Below are positions 35,797-44,284 of a stretch of 64,000 nt of DNA, piece by piece. The notes under the pieces are model-generated. The model saw only the letters and a program-made list of their open reading frames with translations. It had not been told where the DNA came from and did not search any database. The translations under genes were made by a program, and so were the position numbers. Source of the stretch: CAVPTL01 sp963727235 (GTDB taxonomy: Bacteria; Actinomycetota; Thermoleophilia; Gaiellales; JAICJC01); NCBI GenBank assembly GCA_963727235.1, contig CAVSFZ010000010.1:1-64000 (forward strand), read 5' to 3'. Within the stretch, counting starts at the first letter, position 1, and each line of letters begins with the position of its first letter.

Positions 35797-36027
35797 GTGA
35801 GATTTCGGGTGGAGTACGGGTGGGGCGATCGAGGCCAAGCGCTGTACGCGCACTTCGAAGCCGACTCGGAAGAGCATGCCAAGCAGACCGCGGTGGCGCT
35901 GCTTCACCGCATCCGCATCAACGGTGCCTGGATCGTGCACCAAAACGGTGACGCGGCGGGGACGGAGACGCACGTGTCGGCGGCGGTCGTGAAGACCGTC
36001 GACCATACGCGCTGGCTCAATCCGTGA
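35797..36027 (+). CDS. Small conserved-looking protein of unknown function
   Basis: 76 residues from GTG 35797 with GAAAGG at a suitable distance. The sequence (VRFRVEYGWGDRGQALYAHF, then EADSEEHAKQTAVALLHRIR and ending in VKTVDHTRWLNP) has an alternating beta-alpha-beta look and no export signal. No family recognised. Its 3' end overlaps the convergent gene at 36017 by 11 bp. Confidence 0.6.
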   Translation: MRFRVEYGWGDRGQALYAHFEADSEEHAKQTAVALLHRIRINGAWIVHQNGDAAGTETHVSAAVVKTVDHTRWLNP

Positions 36028-37072
36028 CGTGGATCGGTTCGCTGTTGGAGTATGTCCATGACCCATCGGGCCATTGCACCGCGACATACCACCAATAGGT
36101 CCCCGGCGTCGCCGGCCTGCCGGTCGAGTTCCAACCGTGGTGCCACTGGATCCGGTCGACTCCGCTCTTCTCGTGGTGCTGGTCGTATTTCTTGTACCAC
36201 TTCGACGTGCCCGGACCCACGATTCTGAGGCTCACCACGTGAGGTCGCCCTCCGAGGAAGAATGGGAGCGAGATGCCTTCCTTCGTGAGCGTGCTCACAT
36301 GTATCGGGTTGCTCGCCCGTGGTAGTGGGAGCACCCGCGCGGTGTGGTCATCGCCCGGTAGGCGGACAAACCACGCCGGCAGCGGGGACGCCCCGCTGTA
36401 GCCGATGTGGTTGCGGGGTCCCACGAATGCCCACCCGTCCGTCGTCGCGGTTTTGCTGGCGGAAGGGGATGCCGGGCATACCGTTCGTGACGTCGCACCG
36501 GGGTCAAACGTGTACGTGGCTGTTCCAGCCATCAGCGTCGAATCCATTTCGTCGGCAGGCCGGTAGATGACCACGCATCCGTTCGACATCGCAACCGCGG
36601 CGGGATGGTCTCCCGGCCGGCGGTGGTGCATGACTCCCACAGCCCCGACGACGAGCACTGCCGAACCCGTCAGCGCCACAACCGCCGTACGCATGGGCCG
36701 TCGCGAGGACGGCTGCGACAACTCGTAGGCGGCGACGATCGCGTCGACGCTGCCCATCCGAATGATCGCGGCCCGCTCGCTCTGCCACCGCGAGAGATCA
36801 TGCTCCTCGGCCTGCTCGCGAGATGACTCGCGCAGGTGCTGACCCACCTCGGCCACGATCCTGCGGCGCCGCAGCGGCCCCACCTCGAGGTCACGGCCGA
36901 GCTCCTTGAGATACCGATCGATGGGGGAGGCGGGCGCGAGCGGCGCCGTCTCGGATTCGAGCGACGAGAGGCAGCCGGGACACACCAGCTCATCGCCGAC
37001 CGCCCGCCAGTGAGGGCGAGACTCGTCGGCGGGCCGTCGGCAGCGGGCGCAGGCGTCAGGCCGGTCGGGCAT
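36017..37072 (-). CDS. Zinc-ribbon, membrane-anchored protein co-transcribed with PadR
   Basis: 351 residues. Cys8, Cys11, Cys31 and Cys34 (CARC...CPGC) form an N-terminal zinc ribbon. Residues about 50-120 (PIDRYLKELGRDLEVGPLRR, VGQHLRESSREQAEEHD, AIIRMGSVDAIVAAYELSQP) resemble the HAAS/DUF1700 'permease prefix' helical domain that often accompanies PadR regulators. One transmembrane helix (about 127-148) and an extracytoplasmic domain of about 200 residues follow, ending in a beta-rich part (TPGTYWWYVAVQWPDGSWTY) like a fibronectin-type strand pair. The start overlaps the PadR gene by 17 bp, so both are made together. Confidence 0.7.
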   Translation of the reverse strand: MPDRPDACARCRRPADESRPHWRAVGDELVCPGCLSSLESETAPLAPASPIDRYLKELGRDLEVGPLRRRRIVAEVGQHLRESSREQAEEHDLSRWQSERAAIIRMGSVDAIVAAYELSQPSSRRPMRTAVVALTGSAVLVVGAVGVMHHRRPGDHPAAVAMSNGCVVIYRPADEMDSTLMAGTATYTFDPGATSRTVCPASPSASKTATTDGWAFVGPRNHIGYSGASPLPAWFVRLPGDDHTARVLPLPRASNPIHVSTLTKEGISLPFFLGGRPHVVSLRIVGPGTSKWYKKYDQHHEKSGVDRIQWHHGWNSTGRPATPGTYWWYVAVQWPDGSWTYSNSEPIHVTD

Positions 37073-37406
37073 TGGGAGCCTGATCGTCGGTAACGGCGGT
37101 GACAGCCTTGACCAACACCTCCCACTCGCCGCGGCGGCGTTCGAGTTCCTTCTGCCCCGCGGCGGTGAGGCTGTAGACGCGGCGGCGCGGGCCGTTGCCC
37201 TGCCCCCAGCGGCTGCGCAGGCATTTGGCCCGCTCCAGCCGGTGCAGCGCCGGGTAGATCGTGCCCTCGGGGAGGTCGAGCGCTCCGCCCGACTCCTCGC
37301 GCAGCCGTGCGATCACGCCGTACCCGTGCCCCGGCTCGCTCTGAAGAGCCGCCAGGATCAAGAGATCGAGATGGCCCCGAACGGCCTCACCCTGCACTCG
37401 CGCCAT
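37056..37406 (-). CDS. PadR-family transcriptional regulator
   Basis: 116 residues from ATG 37406, 6 nt behind a TATAGT box (leaderless). The core GHLDLLILAALQSEPGHGYG, LPEGTIYPALHRLERAKCLR and RRRVYSLTAAGQKELERRRG is the standard PadR winged helix plus start of the dimerisation helix. PadR genes of this type repress themselves and a co-transcribed membrane protein; the overlapping gene at 36017-37072 fits that. Confidence 0.92.
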   Translation of the reverse strand: MARVQGEAVRGHLDLLILAALQSEPGHGYGVIARLREESGGALDLPEGTIYPALHRLERAKCLRSRWGQGNGPRRRVYSLTAAGQKELERRRGEWEVLVKAVTAVTDDQAPNARPA

Positions 37407-37483
37407 ACGGCGACTATACCTAGCGTCGCGAGGTTCGTCGACATGAAATTTCTTCCGGCCGGGGTTGACTACCTAGTGCGGCG

Positions 37484-38515
37484 ATGTATTATGGCCGCGT
37501 GTTCGTGGCCCCCACCGTTATCACCCACAACGCCCAGTTCATGGAGGGCGGGAAGGTGGTGGTGCTGCGGGGAGTCGACGTCCCGGCCGACACCCTGCCG
37601 ACGATCGTGGACAAGCTCGGGAACGTCACGTTCGTGCGCATCCGCGTCAACTGGGCTCAGATCGAACCCACCGAAGGTTCGTTCGACACCTCGACGGATG
37701 GGCCGATCGACCGGCTGGATCAACGGGTGCAGCAGTACCAAGCCGAAGGCGTCCAGGTGCTGATCGACTTCCACATCACTTCGACGAACCCGATACCGGA
37801 CTGGGCCGCGGCCGGCACCGGGCCGGACTGGTGGACAGACCCGAACTCCGTCAACATGTACTGGCCGTTCGTGCAGATGATGGTGCTGCGCTACCAGTCC
37901 TACCCCAACGTGATGGGCTTCGAGCTGTGGAACGAGCCGCAGGGCGCCCCGGCCACCGCCGCCGGAACCGATCAGGTGATCCGGTGGCAGGCCCAGCTGA
38001 TCAAGCGCATCCGCACGATCGACAAGCAGCGTGCGATCGTGGTCATGCTGCGCGGCGGCTGGGACCAGGGCCTGCGCCACGCACAGCTCCAGCACTTCGG
38101 CGACACCCACCACCTGGTGCTCGACTTCCACGATCAGTTCTGCGGGTGCTTGGCGAACAACGCGGACGGGTACTCGCCTGACGGAGAGAGTTTGGTCAAA
38201 TCGTCCGCCGACATGACCAATGGCCAGTTGAGCCCGTACATCGGCACCAAGGCGGACCAAGCGGCCCACCTGGCCTACGTCGATCGCTGGGTCAAGGTTC
38301 TGCACCGGCCGGTGCTGGTGGGTGAGTTCGAGGTGCAGGATGACGATCCGAACGGCGTCGCCTTTCAGGATCAGCTGACAGACCTGATGCGGGCCAAGGG
38401 CTACAGCTGGGCACGCTGGCAGGGGCCGGGCAAGTGGCAGCTCGCTGGGGGGAACGGGTACGGCGACCTGAACGACGAGGGCGCCGACCTCGCTGCCATT
38501 CTGTCCGGCCCCTAG
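37484..38515 (+). CDS. Glycoside hydrolase family 5-like protein
   Basis: 343 residues. TIM-barrel glycosidase of clan GH-A: VVVLRGVDVP at strand 1, FVRIRVNWAQIEP at strand 2, VMGFELWNEPQ at strand 4 with Glu as acid/base (the NEP motif), and VLVGEFEVQDD at strand 7 with Glu as nucleophile. These features fit cellulase/endoglycosylceramidase-type GH5 enzymes. No signal peptide is visible from ATG 37484, which is unusual for GH5 enzymes, so either the substrate is intracellular or the true start has been missed. Divergent from PadR. Confidence 0.8.
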   Translation: MYYGRVFVAPTVITHNAQFMEGGKVVVLRGVDVPADTLPTIVDKLGNVTFVRIRVNWAQIEPTEGSFDTSTDGPIDRLDQRVQQYQAEGVQVLIDFHITSTNPIPDWAAAGTGPDWWTDPNSVNMYWPFVQMMVLRYQSYPNVMGFELWNEPQGAPATAAGTDQVIRWQAQLIKRIRTIDKQRAIVVMLRGGWDQGLRHAQLQHFGDTHHLVLDFHDQFCGCLANNADGYSPDGESLVKSSADMTNGQLSPYIGTKADQAAHLAYVDRWVKVLHRPVLVGEFEVQDDDPNGVAFQDQLTDLMRAKGYSWARWQGPGKWQLAGGNGYGDLNDEGADLAAILSGP

Positions 38516-38546
38516 GCGGCGTGATCCGGTCAGCTACCGTACCGGT

Positions 38547-38744
38547 GTGCGGCGGCTGATCACACGTCAGGCAGCGACGCTTGCAGTGCTCCTGTGTCTG
38601 CAGGTGGCGGCCTCGATGATGGCGCTGCGACGCGATCCCGTCGATCGCTTCTCAGCCGCCTGCGTGAGCGGGCTGGTGTGGCGGTCGCTGCGGAAAATGG
38701 GCGCCCCCGGCACGGCGTCGGGGGGGCCGCGCCCGATTCGGTAG
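38547..38744 (+). CDS. Small protein with N-terminal hydrophobic segment
   Basis: 65 residues from GTG 38547. The start is supported by TACCGT (38535-38540) exactly 6 nt upstream, the spacing seen at other leaderless genes here. The N-terminus (MRRLITRQAATLAVLLCLQV) looks like a signal peptide or anchor; the rest is basic. No family recognised. It ends 10 nt before the dCMP deaminase start. Confidence 0.45.
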   Translation: MRRLITRQAATLAVLLCLQVAASMMALRRDPVDRFSAACVSGLVWRSLRKMGAPGTASGGPRPIR

Positions 38745-38754
38745 GGTGCGGATC

Positions 38755-39291
38755 GTGCCCCACACCGATACCCGCCGATCGCAGGTGCGCCCCACCCAGG
38801 AGCAGTACTTCATGCTGCTGGCGATCGCCACCCGCGAGCGGGCCGCCTGCCTGGGCCGCCACGTCGGCGCCATCCTGGTGGCCGACCAGCGGATCATCGC
38901 CACCGGCTACAACGGCACTCCCACGGGCTTTCCCAACTGCGACGAGGGTGGGTGCCACCGCTGCGCCCACCCCGAAGACTACGAACAGGGCCGGGGCTAC
39001 GACGTCTGCATCTGCGTCCACGCCGAGCAGAACGCGGTGCTGCAGGCGGCCAAGCTGGGCTACACCGTCAGCGGCTCCACCTGCTACTCGACGCTGCGGC
39101 CGTGCTTCGGCTGCCTCAAGGAGCTGTACCAGGCCGGCGTCACCGGGGTGCGGTACCTGAACGAGTGGACGCCGTCTGATCCGATCGAGGCCGACGCCTA
39201 CGAGGCGCTGCTTGCAGAGATGCGCACGCACGGCGTCTCGGTCGATCCACTCGAGCTGCCCGAAGGCCTGCTCGACCTGCGCCCCGCCTGA
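38755..39291 (+). CDS. Deoxycytidylate (dCMP) deaminase family protein
   Basis: About 178 residues from GTG 38755, 7 nt behind TAGGGT. Zinc motifs of the cytidine/deoxycytidylate deaminase fold are complete: CVHAEQNAVLQAA (HAE, with Glu as proton shuttle) and STLRPCFGCLKELYQ (PCxxC). The N-terminal TQEQYFMLLAIATRERAACL and VGAILVADQRIIATGYNGTP match dCMP deaminases/ComEB, which make dUMP for thymidylate synthesis. An extra Cys/His cluster (CDEGGCHRCAH) is also typical of that family, where it binds a second zinc. Confidence 0.9.
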   Translation: MPHTDTRRSQVRPTQEQYFMLLAIATRERAACLGRHVGAILVADQRIIATGYNGTPTGFPNCDEGGCHRCAHPEDYEQGRGYDVCICVHAEQNAVLQAAKLGYTVSGSTCYSTLRPCFGCLKELYQAGVTGVRYLNEWTPSDPIEADAYEALLAEMRTHGVSVDPLELPEGLLDLRPA

Positions 39292-39293
39292 TT

Positions 39294-39644
39294 TCAGGCG
39301 CTGCGGCGGAGGCGGCGATGGTCGCCGTCCTCCCAGTCGAACGAGCGCGGGCCGGACTCGGGGAAGAGCGGCTCCAGCGTCAGCGTCGAGCCCTCGGCCA
39401 GCAGCTCGAACGGGTCGCTGTGATCGGCGTCGATCACAAACTGCACCGGTGAGGTGGTTGCCGTGGCGCCGGCCTGCGGCGCGACCTCGGGCTGAGAGGT
39501 GATCCGCGCCATGTGATGCGCATGCAGGGCGAGCCGCCACGCGCTCACGTCGGCTTCCGCGTCGGGCGGCCAGCCGCAGGCGTCGCAGAGTGAGAGCGGG
39601 CGCTTCGGCTCGGAACAGCGGTGACAGGGGATGATGATCCGCAC
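39294..39644 (-). CDS. Putative small zinc-binding protein
   Basis: 116 residues from GTG 39644. The N-terminus MRIIIPCHRCSEPKRPLSLC continues to DACGWPPDAEAD: two Cys pairs (CHRC, CDAC) that can form a zinc ribbon. The remainder is low in motifs, with an acidic C-terminus. The gene is convergent with the deaminase gene (2 bp between stops) and divergent from the NlpC/P60 gene. No family recognised. Confidence 0.5.
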   Translation of the reverse strand: MRIIIPCHRCSEPKRPLSLCDACGWPPDAEADVSAWRLALHAHHMARITSQPEVAPQAGATATTSPVQFVIDADHSDPFELLAEGSTLTLEPLFPESGPRSFDWEDGDHRRLRRSA

Positions 39645-39725
39645 GGCCCTCTTGTCGGCGAATCACGGGAGAAGCTTGAGGGGAATCTCTCAAGGTTTTG
39701 CCAGTTTGTGCCGACGATTGTCACA

Positions 39726-40817
39726 ATGCGCCGGTACTCGTGCCACCGGTTGCTGGGGGTGGGCATTGCCATGGCTGCGCTTTTGGCGGGGACACTCTCG
39801 GTCGCCGCACATCCCGCCTCAGCCGACACTCTGCTCGAACAGAAGCAGAAGCGGCTTGCGCATGTGCGCCTCGAGGTCCGCCGTCTCGATTCCCGTGCCG
39901 AACGGGTCACCGAGCAGTACAACAAGGCCGTGTGGCAGCTCGGCGTGCTGCACCACAAGATCATCAAGAACAAGCTTGCGCTGCACGCCGCCCAGGTAAA
40001 GCTTGCCCACGACCGGGCCGTGCTGGCGGGGCTGTTGATCGAGCAGTACAAGAACGGCAACGGCGAGGTGTTCGCGATCGTGCTGGGGGCGCGCACGCTC
40101 TCGCAGGTGACCAACGCGGTCGACCTCAAGTCGCGTGCCGACCAGGCCGTCTCGGACACGGTCTTCGCCATTCATGCGCTGCGCGACGCGATCGCCGAGC
40201 GCCGTCAGGAGCTGTTCCAGGAGCGCAAGCAGGTACGGCACGAGAAGACGGTGCTCGCGGCCAAGAAGATCCAGATCGAACGGATGCTGAAGAAGCGCCA
40301 GACGCTGGTCAAGGAGCTCGACCTCGAAGTCAAGGTGATCAAGGGCGCCGACACCATCGGTCAGGCAACTCTGGCCCTGGCCGTGCGCAAGTGGGTCACA
40401 GCCGACCAGAAGGCCCACAAGGATGACCCCGGCCGGGTCGTGCGTGATCAGGTGGTGCTCGACGGCCTCCAGCAGATCGGCGTCCCCTATGTCTGGGGCG
40501 GCGCCTCGACCAGCGGATTTGACTGCTCCGGCCTGGTGATGTGGTTGTGGGCCAAGCACGGTCTGGCCCTGCCGCATTTCGCCGCCGCCCAGTACCACCT
40601 CGGGCCGGTGGTCGAAGACGGTCCGGTGCTCGACGATACCCAGCTGCAGATCGGCGACCTGCTGTTCTTCCACAAGCTCGGCCACGTCGGCATCTACGTC
40701 GGCAACGGCCTGCTGCTGCACGCGCCGCACACCGGCGACGTGGTCAGGCTCGAGACACTTTCCCGGTCGTGGTTCAGCGAGACGTTCGTCGGTGCGACCC
40801 GCCCCGGTCCTCCCTGA
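39726..40817 (+). CDS. NlpC/P60 peptidoglycan endopeptidase with coiled coil
   Basis: 363 residues from ATG 39726. A signal peptide (MRRYSCHRLLGVGIAMAALL to ASA) is followed by a long coiled coil (about residues 35-225, rich in Lys/Glu/Leu heptads) and a C-terminal NlpC/P60 domain. The catalytic Cys267 is in SGFDCSGLVMWLW and the His320 in KLGHVGIYVGNGLLLHAPH. This is the RipA/PcsB-like layout of cell-wall hydrolases that cleave D-Glu-mDAP bonds during cell separation, with the coiled coil as the regulatory part. A short upstream hairpin (CTTGAG...CTCAAG near 39674) may be part of the leader. Confidence 0.9.
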   Translation: MRRYSCHRLLGVGIAMAALLAGTLSVAAHPASADTLLEQKQKRLAHVRLEVRRLDSRAERVTEQYNKAVWQLGVLHHKIIKNKLALHAAQVKLAHDRAVLAGLLIEQYKNGNGEVFAIVLGARTLSQVTNAVDLKSRADQAVSDTVFAIHALRDAIAERRQELFQERKQVRHEKTVLAAKKIQIERMLKKRQTLVKELDLEVKVIKGADTIGQATLALAVRKWVTADQKAHKDDPGRVVRDQVVLDGLQQIGVPYVWGGASTSGFDCSGLVMWLWAKHGLALPHFAAAQYHLGPVVEDGPVLDDTQLQIGDLLFFHKLGHVGIYVGNGLLLHAPHTGDVVRLETLSRSWFSETFVGATRPGPP

Positions 40818-40852
40818 TCCACCGCGCCCCGAAGTAGGATCCAGTCAGGCCC

Positions 40853-42232
40853 ATGATCCTGCGCCAGATCCTCAACTCCGACCTCGGCTGCGCGTCGTAT
40901 CTGATCGCTGATGCCGACGCCGGGGTGGCGGCGGTGGTCGACCCTCGGGCCGACATCAGCGCCTACCTGGAGGCCGAGCAGGAACTGGGTGTGCGGATCA
41001 CTGACGTGGTGGAGACCCACAACCACGCCGACCACGTGTCCGGCCGGCCCGAGCTGATCGCTCGCGGAGGGGTGACCGCACATATCCACCGGCTGGCCGA
41101 CGCCGAGTACCCTCACCATCCCTTCGAGGACGGCGACGTGATCGACGTCGGCAGTGTGCGGCTGCAGGTGCTGCACACGCCGGGCCACCGGCCAGAGCAC
41201 TGCGCGCTGACCGTGATCGACACCTCGCAATCGCCCGAGCCGGTGGCGGTGCTCACCGGCGACAGCCTGTTCGTGGGCGACGTCGCCCGTCCCGACCTGG
41301 CGGTCGAACCGCGCGTGGGTGCCCGCGACCTGCACCGAAGCCTCGAACGGCTGGCGGCGCTCCCCGACTCGGCGGAGGTGCTTCCGGGCCACATCGGCGG
41401 ATCGCTGTGCGGGAGTGCGCGCATGAGCAGCGACACGCGCTCCACCATTGGCGCCCAGCGCCGGCACAACCAGATGTTCGTGAACCCCGACGAGGAGGCG
41501 TTCGTCACCGAGCTGACGACGGGGCTGGCGCCCCAGCCTCCCAACTTCAAGCGGATCGTCGCCCGCAATCGCGGCCCGCTGGAAGCGCATGACAACCCTC
41601 CGGAGGCCGTCGACGCCGACACCGCGGCTCGGCTGCAGCAGGCCGGGGCGGTGGTGATCGACGGCCGCGGCGTGAAGGCCTTCGACGACGGTCACATCCC
41701 CGGGTCGGTGGGGGTGCCCGCCGGTGTCACCGGCTTCGCCACGAAGGTGGGTTGGATCGTCGACCCCGACCGCCAGGTGATCCTGGTCGGCGCAGACATC
41801 GCCCAGGCCGAGGAAATGGCGCTGGCGCTGCATGCCGTGGCCGTCGACCGCACGTTGGTGCTCAACGGAGGAGTGGATGCCTGGGTGGCGGCGGGCCTTG
41901 AACTGCGCTCGGTGGAGACGATCGACGCTGCCGCGCTGGAGCCGCAATGGCGGGCCGGAGAGGTGCAGCTGTTGGATGTGCGCGAGCGCGACGAGTGGGA
42001 AGAGTTCCGCATTCCGGGCTCGGTCAACGTGCCGTATCACGAGCTGTCCGGCGGGGTCGGTGGCCTCGACCCGGCCCGTCCGATCGCGTGTATCTGCTCG
42101 GGGGGCACCCGATCGGGGGTGGCGGTGGGAATGCTCCAGCGCGACGGCCTCGAAGCCGTGCACGTGGTCGACGGGGTGGAGGTGTGGCGGCACCTGGGCT
42201 TCCCGCTCGAGTTCGGGGCGGTGGCCGCGTGA
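40853..42232 (+). CDS. MBL-fold hydrolase with two rhodanese domains
   Basis: 459 residues. The N-terminal metallo-beta-lactamase domain has THNHADH (His56, His58, Asp60, His61), LHTPGHRPEHCAL and LTGDSLFVGD, and resembles persulfide dioxygenase/glyoxalase II enzymes. Two rhodanese modules follow. The first (about 265-350) lacks a Cys at the active-site loop and is probably inactive; the second has IACICSGGTRSGVA with Cys415. Such fusions oxidise glutathione or other persulfides and move sulfane sulfur. First gene of a three-gene operon whose next two genes start within the preceding stop (GTGA overlaps). A TAGGAT box lies 12 nt before the ATG. Confidence 0.88.
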   Translation: MILRQILNSDLGCASYLIADADAGVAAVVDPRADISAYLEAEQELGVRITDVVETHNHADHVSGRPELIARGGVTAHIHRLADAEYPHHPFEDGDVIDVGSVRLQVLHTPGHRPEHCALTVIDTSQSPEPVAVLTGDSLFVGDVARPDLAVEPRVGARDLHRSLERLAALPDSAEVLPGHIGGSLCGSARMSSDTRSTIGAQRRHNQMFVNPDEEAFVTELTTGLAPQPPNFKRIVARNRGPLEAHDNPPEAVDADTAARLQQAGAVVIDGRGVKAFDDGHIPGSVGVPAGVTGFATKVGWIVDPDRQVILVGADIAQAEEMALALHAVAVDRTLVLNGGVDAWVAAGLELRSVETIDAAALEPQWRAGEVQLLDVRERDEWEEFRIPGSVNVPYHELSGGVGGLDPARPIACICSGGTRSGVAVGMLQRDGLEAVHVVDGVEVWRHLGFPLEFGAVAA

Positions 42233-42567
42233 GCTTCGAGCAGCCGGTGCTGCAGCTCACCGTCGGTGAGGCCCGCGCTCTGCTCGATTCGGGTGGGGCG
42301 ACCGCCCTGGACGTCCGGGAGCCGTACGAATGGGACGCCGGCCGGTTGCCCGGCTCACTGTGGATCCCGATGGGCGAGCTGGCCGGCCGGCTGGACGAGC
42401 TGCCCGCCGGGCCGCTGGTGGTGGTGTGCCGGGTCGGCTCACGCAGCGGACACGTGGCCGGCGCTCTGGCGGCCCGCGGCTACGACGCCCGGAACCTGAT
42501 CGGCGGCCTGGAGATGTGGCACGCCTCCGGCTACCCCCTCGAGCCCGAGGACGGGACGGTGGCGTGA
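42229..42567 (+). CDS. Single-domain rhodanese
   Basis: 112 residues from GTG 42229, overlapping the stop of the MBL-rhodanese gene (GTGA). ALDVREPYEWDAGRLPGSLW is the typical first half, and VVVCRVGSRSGHVAGALAAR has the active-site Cys67 with the CRxGSRS loop, so it should be an active sulfurtransferase. Middle gene of the sulfur operon; it probably takes over sulfane sulfur from the upstream enzyme. Confidence 0.9.
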   Translation: MSFEQPVLQLTVGEARALLDSGGATALDVREPYEWDAGRLPGSLWIPMGELAGRLDELPAGPLVVVCRVGSRSGHVAGALAARGYDARNLIGGLEMWHASGYPLEPEDGTVA

Positions 42568-43505
42568 CCGCCGTTCGGATCGGCACCTGCTCGTGGGCCG
42601 ACGAGTCGCTGGTGAAGGTGTGGTACCCCGCCCATGTGAAGTCTGCCGAAGCGCGGCTCAAGTACTACGCCGAGCTGTTCGACACGGTCGAGGTCAACTC
42701 CAGCTACTACGCCCTCCCGACCCACGAGGCCGCCGCCAACTGGGCGCGGCGCACGCCCGAGGGGTTCGTCTTTCACGTCAAGGCGTTCGGGGTGATGACC
42801 CGCCATCCGGTCAAGGTCGAGCAGCTCCCGCCGGACATGCGCGACGGTGTCGAGGTCGACCAGCGTGGACGGGTCAACCATCCCTCGGTCGAGTTCCGGG
42901 CGGAGGTGTTCGAGCGCTTCCACTCGGCTTTGGAGCCGCTCCGCTCGGCCGGCAAGCTCGGTGGGATCCTGATGCAGATGCCGCCCTACTTCACCTTCAA
43001 GCCCAGCGCGTTCGAGTACCTCGAGTGGGCTCAGGAGCAGCTCGGTGGGGACGAGATGCTGGTCGAGTTCCGGCATCGCAGCTGGCACGCCGAGGGCAAC
43101 ACCGCCGAGGTGTTGTCGTTCCTGGAACGCCGCGGCGCCACCTACGTGATGGTGGACGAGCCGCGTTTGGACGCCTACAACATCATCCCCACCGTGGTCG
43201 CCCACACCACCCCGACCGCCTACCTGCGCCTGCACGGCCGAAACGCCGACACCTGGCAGGTCAAGGGCCGCAGTGCGGCCGAGCGGTTCGATCACCTCTA
43301 CTCGACGGACGAGCTGGCCGAATGGGTCGGCCCCCTGCGCGAGCTCAGCCAAAGCTGCGACAACGTCTATGCGATGTTCAACAACAACGGCCGCAGCGTC
43401 GACATCAACGACATGCCGATCGCTCAGGCTCCGGTCAATGCCGCGATGCTACGAGCTCAGCTCGAGGCTGCGGGCGTGGAGACCGCAGGCACAGCTGCGC
43501 AGTAG
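42564..43505 (+). CDS. DUF72 family protein
   Basis: 313 residues from GTG 42564, again overlapping the previous stop (GTGA). RIGTCSWADESLVKVWYP and FDTVEVNSSYYALPT at the N-terminus, then GFVFHVKAFGVMTRHP, LMQMPPYFTFKP, VEFRHRSWHAEG and AYLRLHGRNADTW are the signature blocks of DUF72 (YecE-like, TIM barrel). The function is not established. Translational coupling to two sulfur-transfer proteins is the notable context. The 3' end overlaps the convergent mgsA gene by 71 bp. Confidence 0.9.
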   Translation: MTAVRIGTCSWADESLVKVWYPAHVKSAEARLKYYAELFDTVEVNSSYYALPTHEAAANWARRTPEGFVFHVKAFGVMTRHPVKVEQLPPDMRDGVEVDQRGRVNHPSVEFRAEVFERFHSALEPLRSAGKLGGILMQMPPYFTFKPSAFEYLEWAQEQLGGDEMLVEFRHRSWHAEGNTAEVLSFLERRGATYVMVDEPRLDAYNIIPTVVAHTTPTAYLRLHGRNADTWQVKGRSAAERFDHLYSTDELAEWVGPLRELSQSCDNVYAMFNNNGRSVDINDMPIAQAPVNAAMLRAQLEAAGVETAGTAAQ

Positions 43506-43839
43506 CGACGTTGGTTGCCAGCGGGATGCGGTGTACGTCGCACACCTTCATCAACGCGTGGATGTCGGGGTCGTGGGGATGTGCGGTCAGCGGGTCGCGC
43601 AGGAACACGACCATGCCCACCTCGCCGCGGGCGACCATCGCCCCGATCTGCATGTCTCCGCCGAACGGGCCTGACAGCACCAGCTCGACGTCCAAGCCGT
43701 AGGATTCGATGATGGCGCGGCCGGTGGTCTCGGTCGCCACCAGCTGGTGGTTGCGAACGGCCGGCAGGCACGATCCCACCAGCTCGACCATCTCGCGCTT
43801 CTTTCCGTCATGTGCCACAAGGGCCAGGTATCTGTTCAT
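43435..43839 (-). CDS. mgsA: Methylglyoxal synthase
   Basis: 134 residues from ATG 43839, 6 nt behind TACGCT (leaderless). The family blocks are complete: LALVAHDGKKREMVEL, ATETTGRAIIESYGLDVELV, LSGPFGGDMQIGAMVARGEV with the catalytic Asp, and VVFLRDPLTAHPHDPDIHAL with the Asp/His residues of the active site. It converts dihydroxyacetone phosphate to methylglyoxal plus phosphate, a bypass used under phosphate or sugar-phosphate stress. The last 71 bp overlap the DUF72 gene on the other strand. Confidence 0.95.
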   Translation of the reverse strand: MNRYLALVAHDGKKREMVELVGSCLPAVRNHQLVATETTGRAIIESYGLDVELVLSGPFGGDMQIGAMVARGEVGMVVFLRDPLTAHPHDPDIHALMKVCDVHRIPLATNVATAQLCLRSPRPQPRAELVASRH

Positions 43840-43906
43840 GCAGCGAGCGTAGCCACGCCGTGCCGGGGTGGGGTATCGCTGCGGTGAAGTTCGCGAGAAG
43901 CGGCGG

Positions 43907-44284
43907 TTACGCGCGCACCAGGATCAGGACGAACGTGAGGATGCCGAGGCTGACGCCGCCAACCGCCAGCAGCAGGCTGGAGGTGCGGGCGATGGGCGCG
44001 AACTTGCCCTGGCTGAGCGCGTCATCGATGTCACGCTCACGGCGGTAGCCGTAGCCGATACAGGCCACCCCCAGCAGCGCGAATCCGACACCCAGGAGCT
44101 CGTACGGCCAACGTTCGGTGTGGGCGAGTTCGGGGACAACTTTGCCCGCCGCCAGGCTTACCGCCAGCGCGGTGAAACCGGTGCGCAGCCAGGCCAGGTA
44201 CGTGCGCTCGTTGGCCAGGCGGGTACGCCGGGTGGCGTCGGCGGCTTCCTCGATCGGTTCGGTGCCTGCGGTGGGGTCGCTCAT
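43907..44284 (-). CDS. DUF202 family membrane protein
   Basis: 125 residues from ATG 44284. RLANERTYLAWLRTGFTALA is the DUF202 signature; three hydrophobic segments follow (about residues 36-50, 60-80, 100-122). Function unknown. The start overlaps the stop of the ankyrin gene (ATGA), so the pair is translationally coupled. Confidence 0.88.
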   Translation of the reverse strand: MSDPTAGTEPIEEAADATRRTRLANERTYLAWLRTGFTALAVSLAAGKVVPELAHTERWPYELLGVGFALLGVACIGYGYRRERDIDDALSQGKFAPIARTSSLLLAVGGVSLGILTFVLILVRA

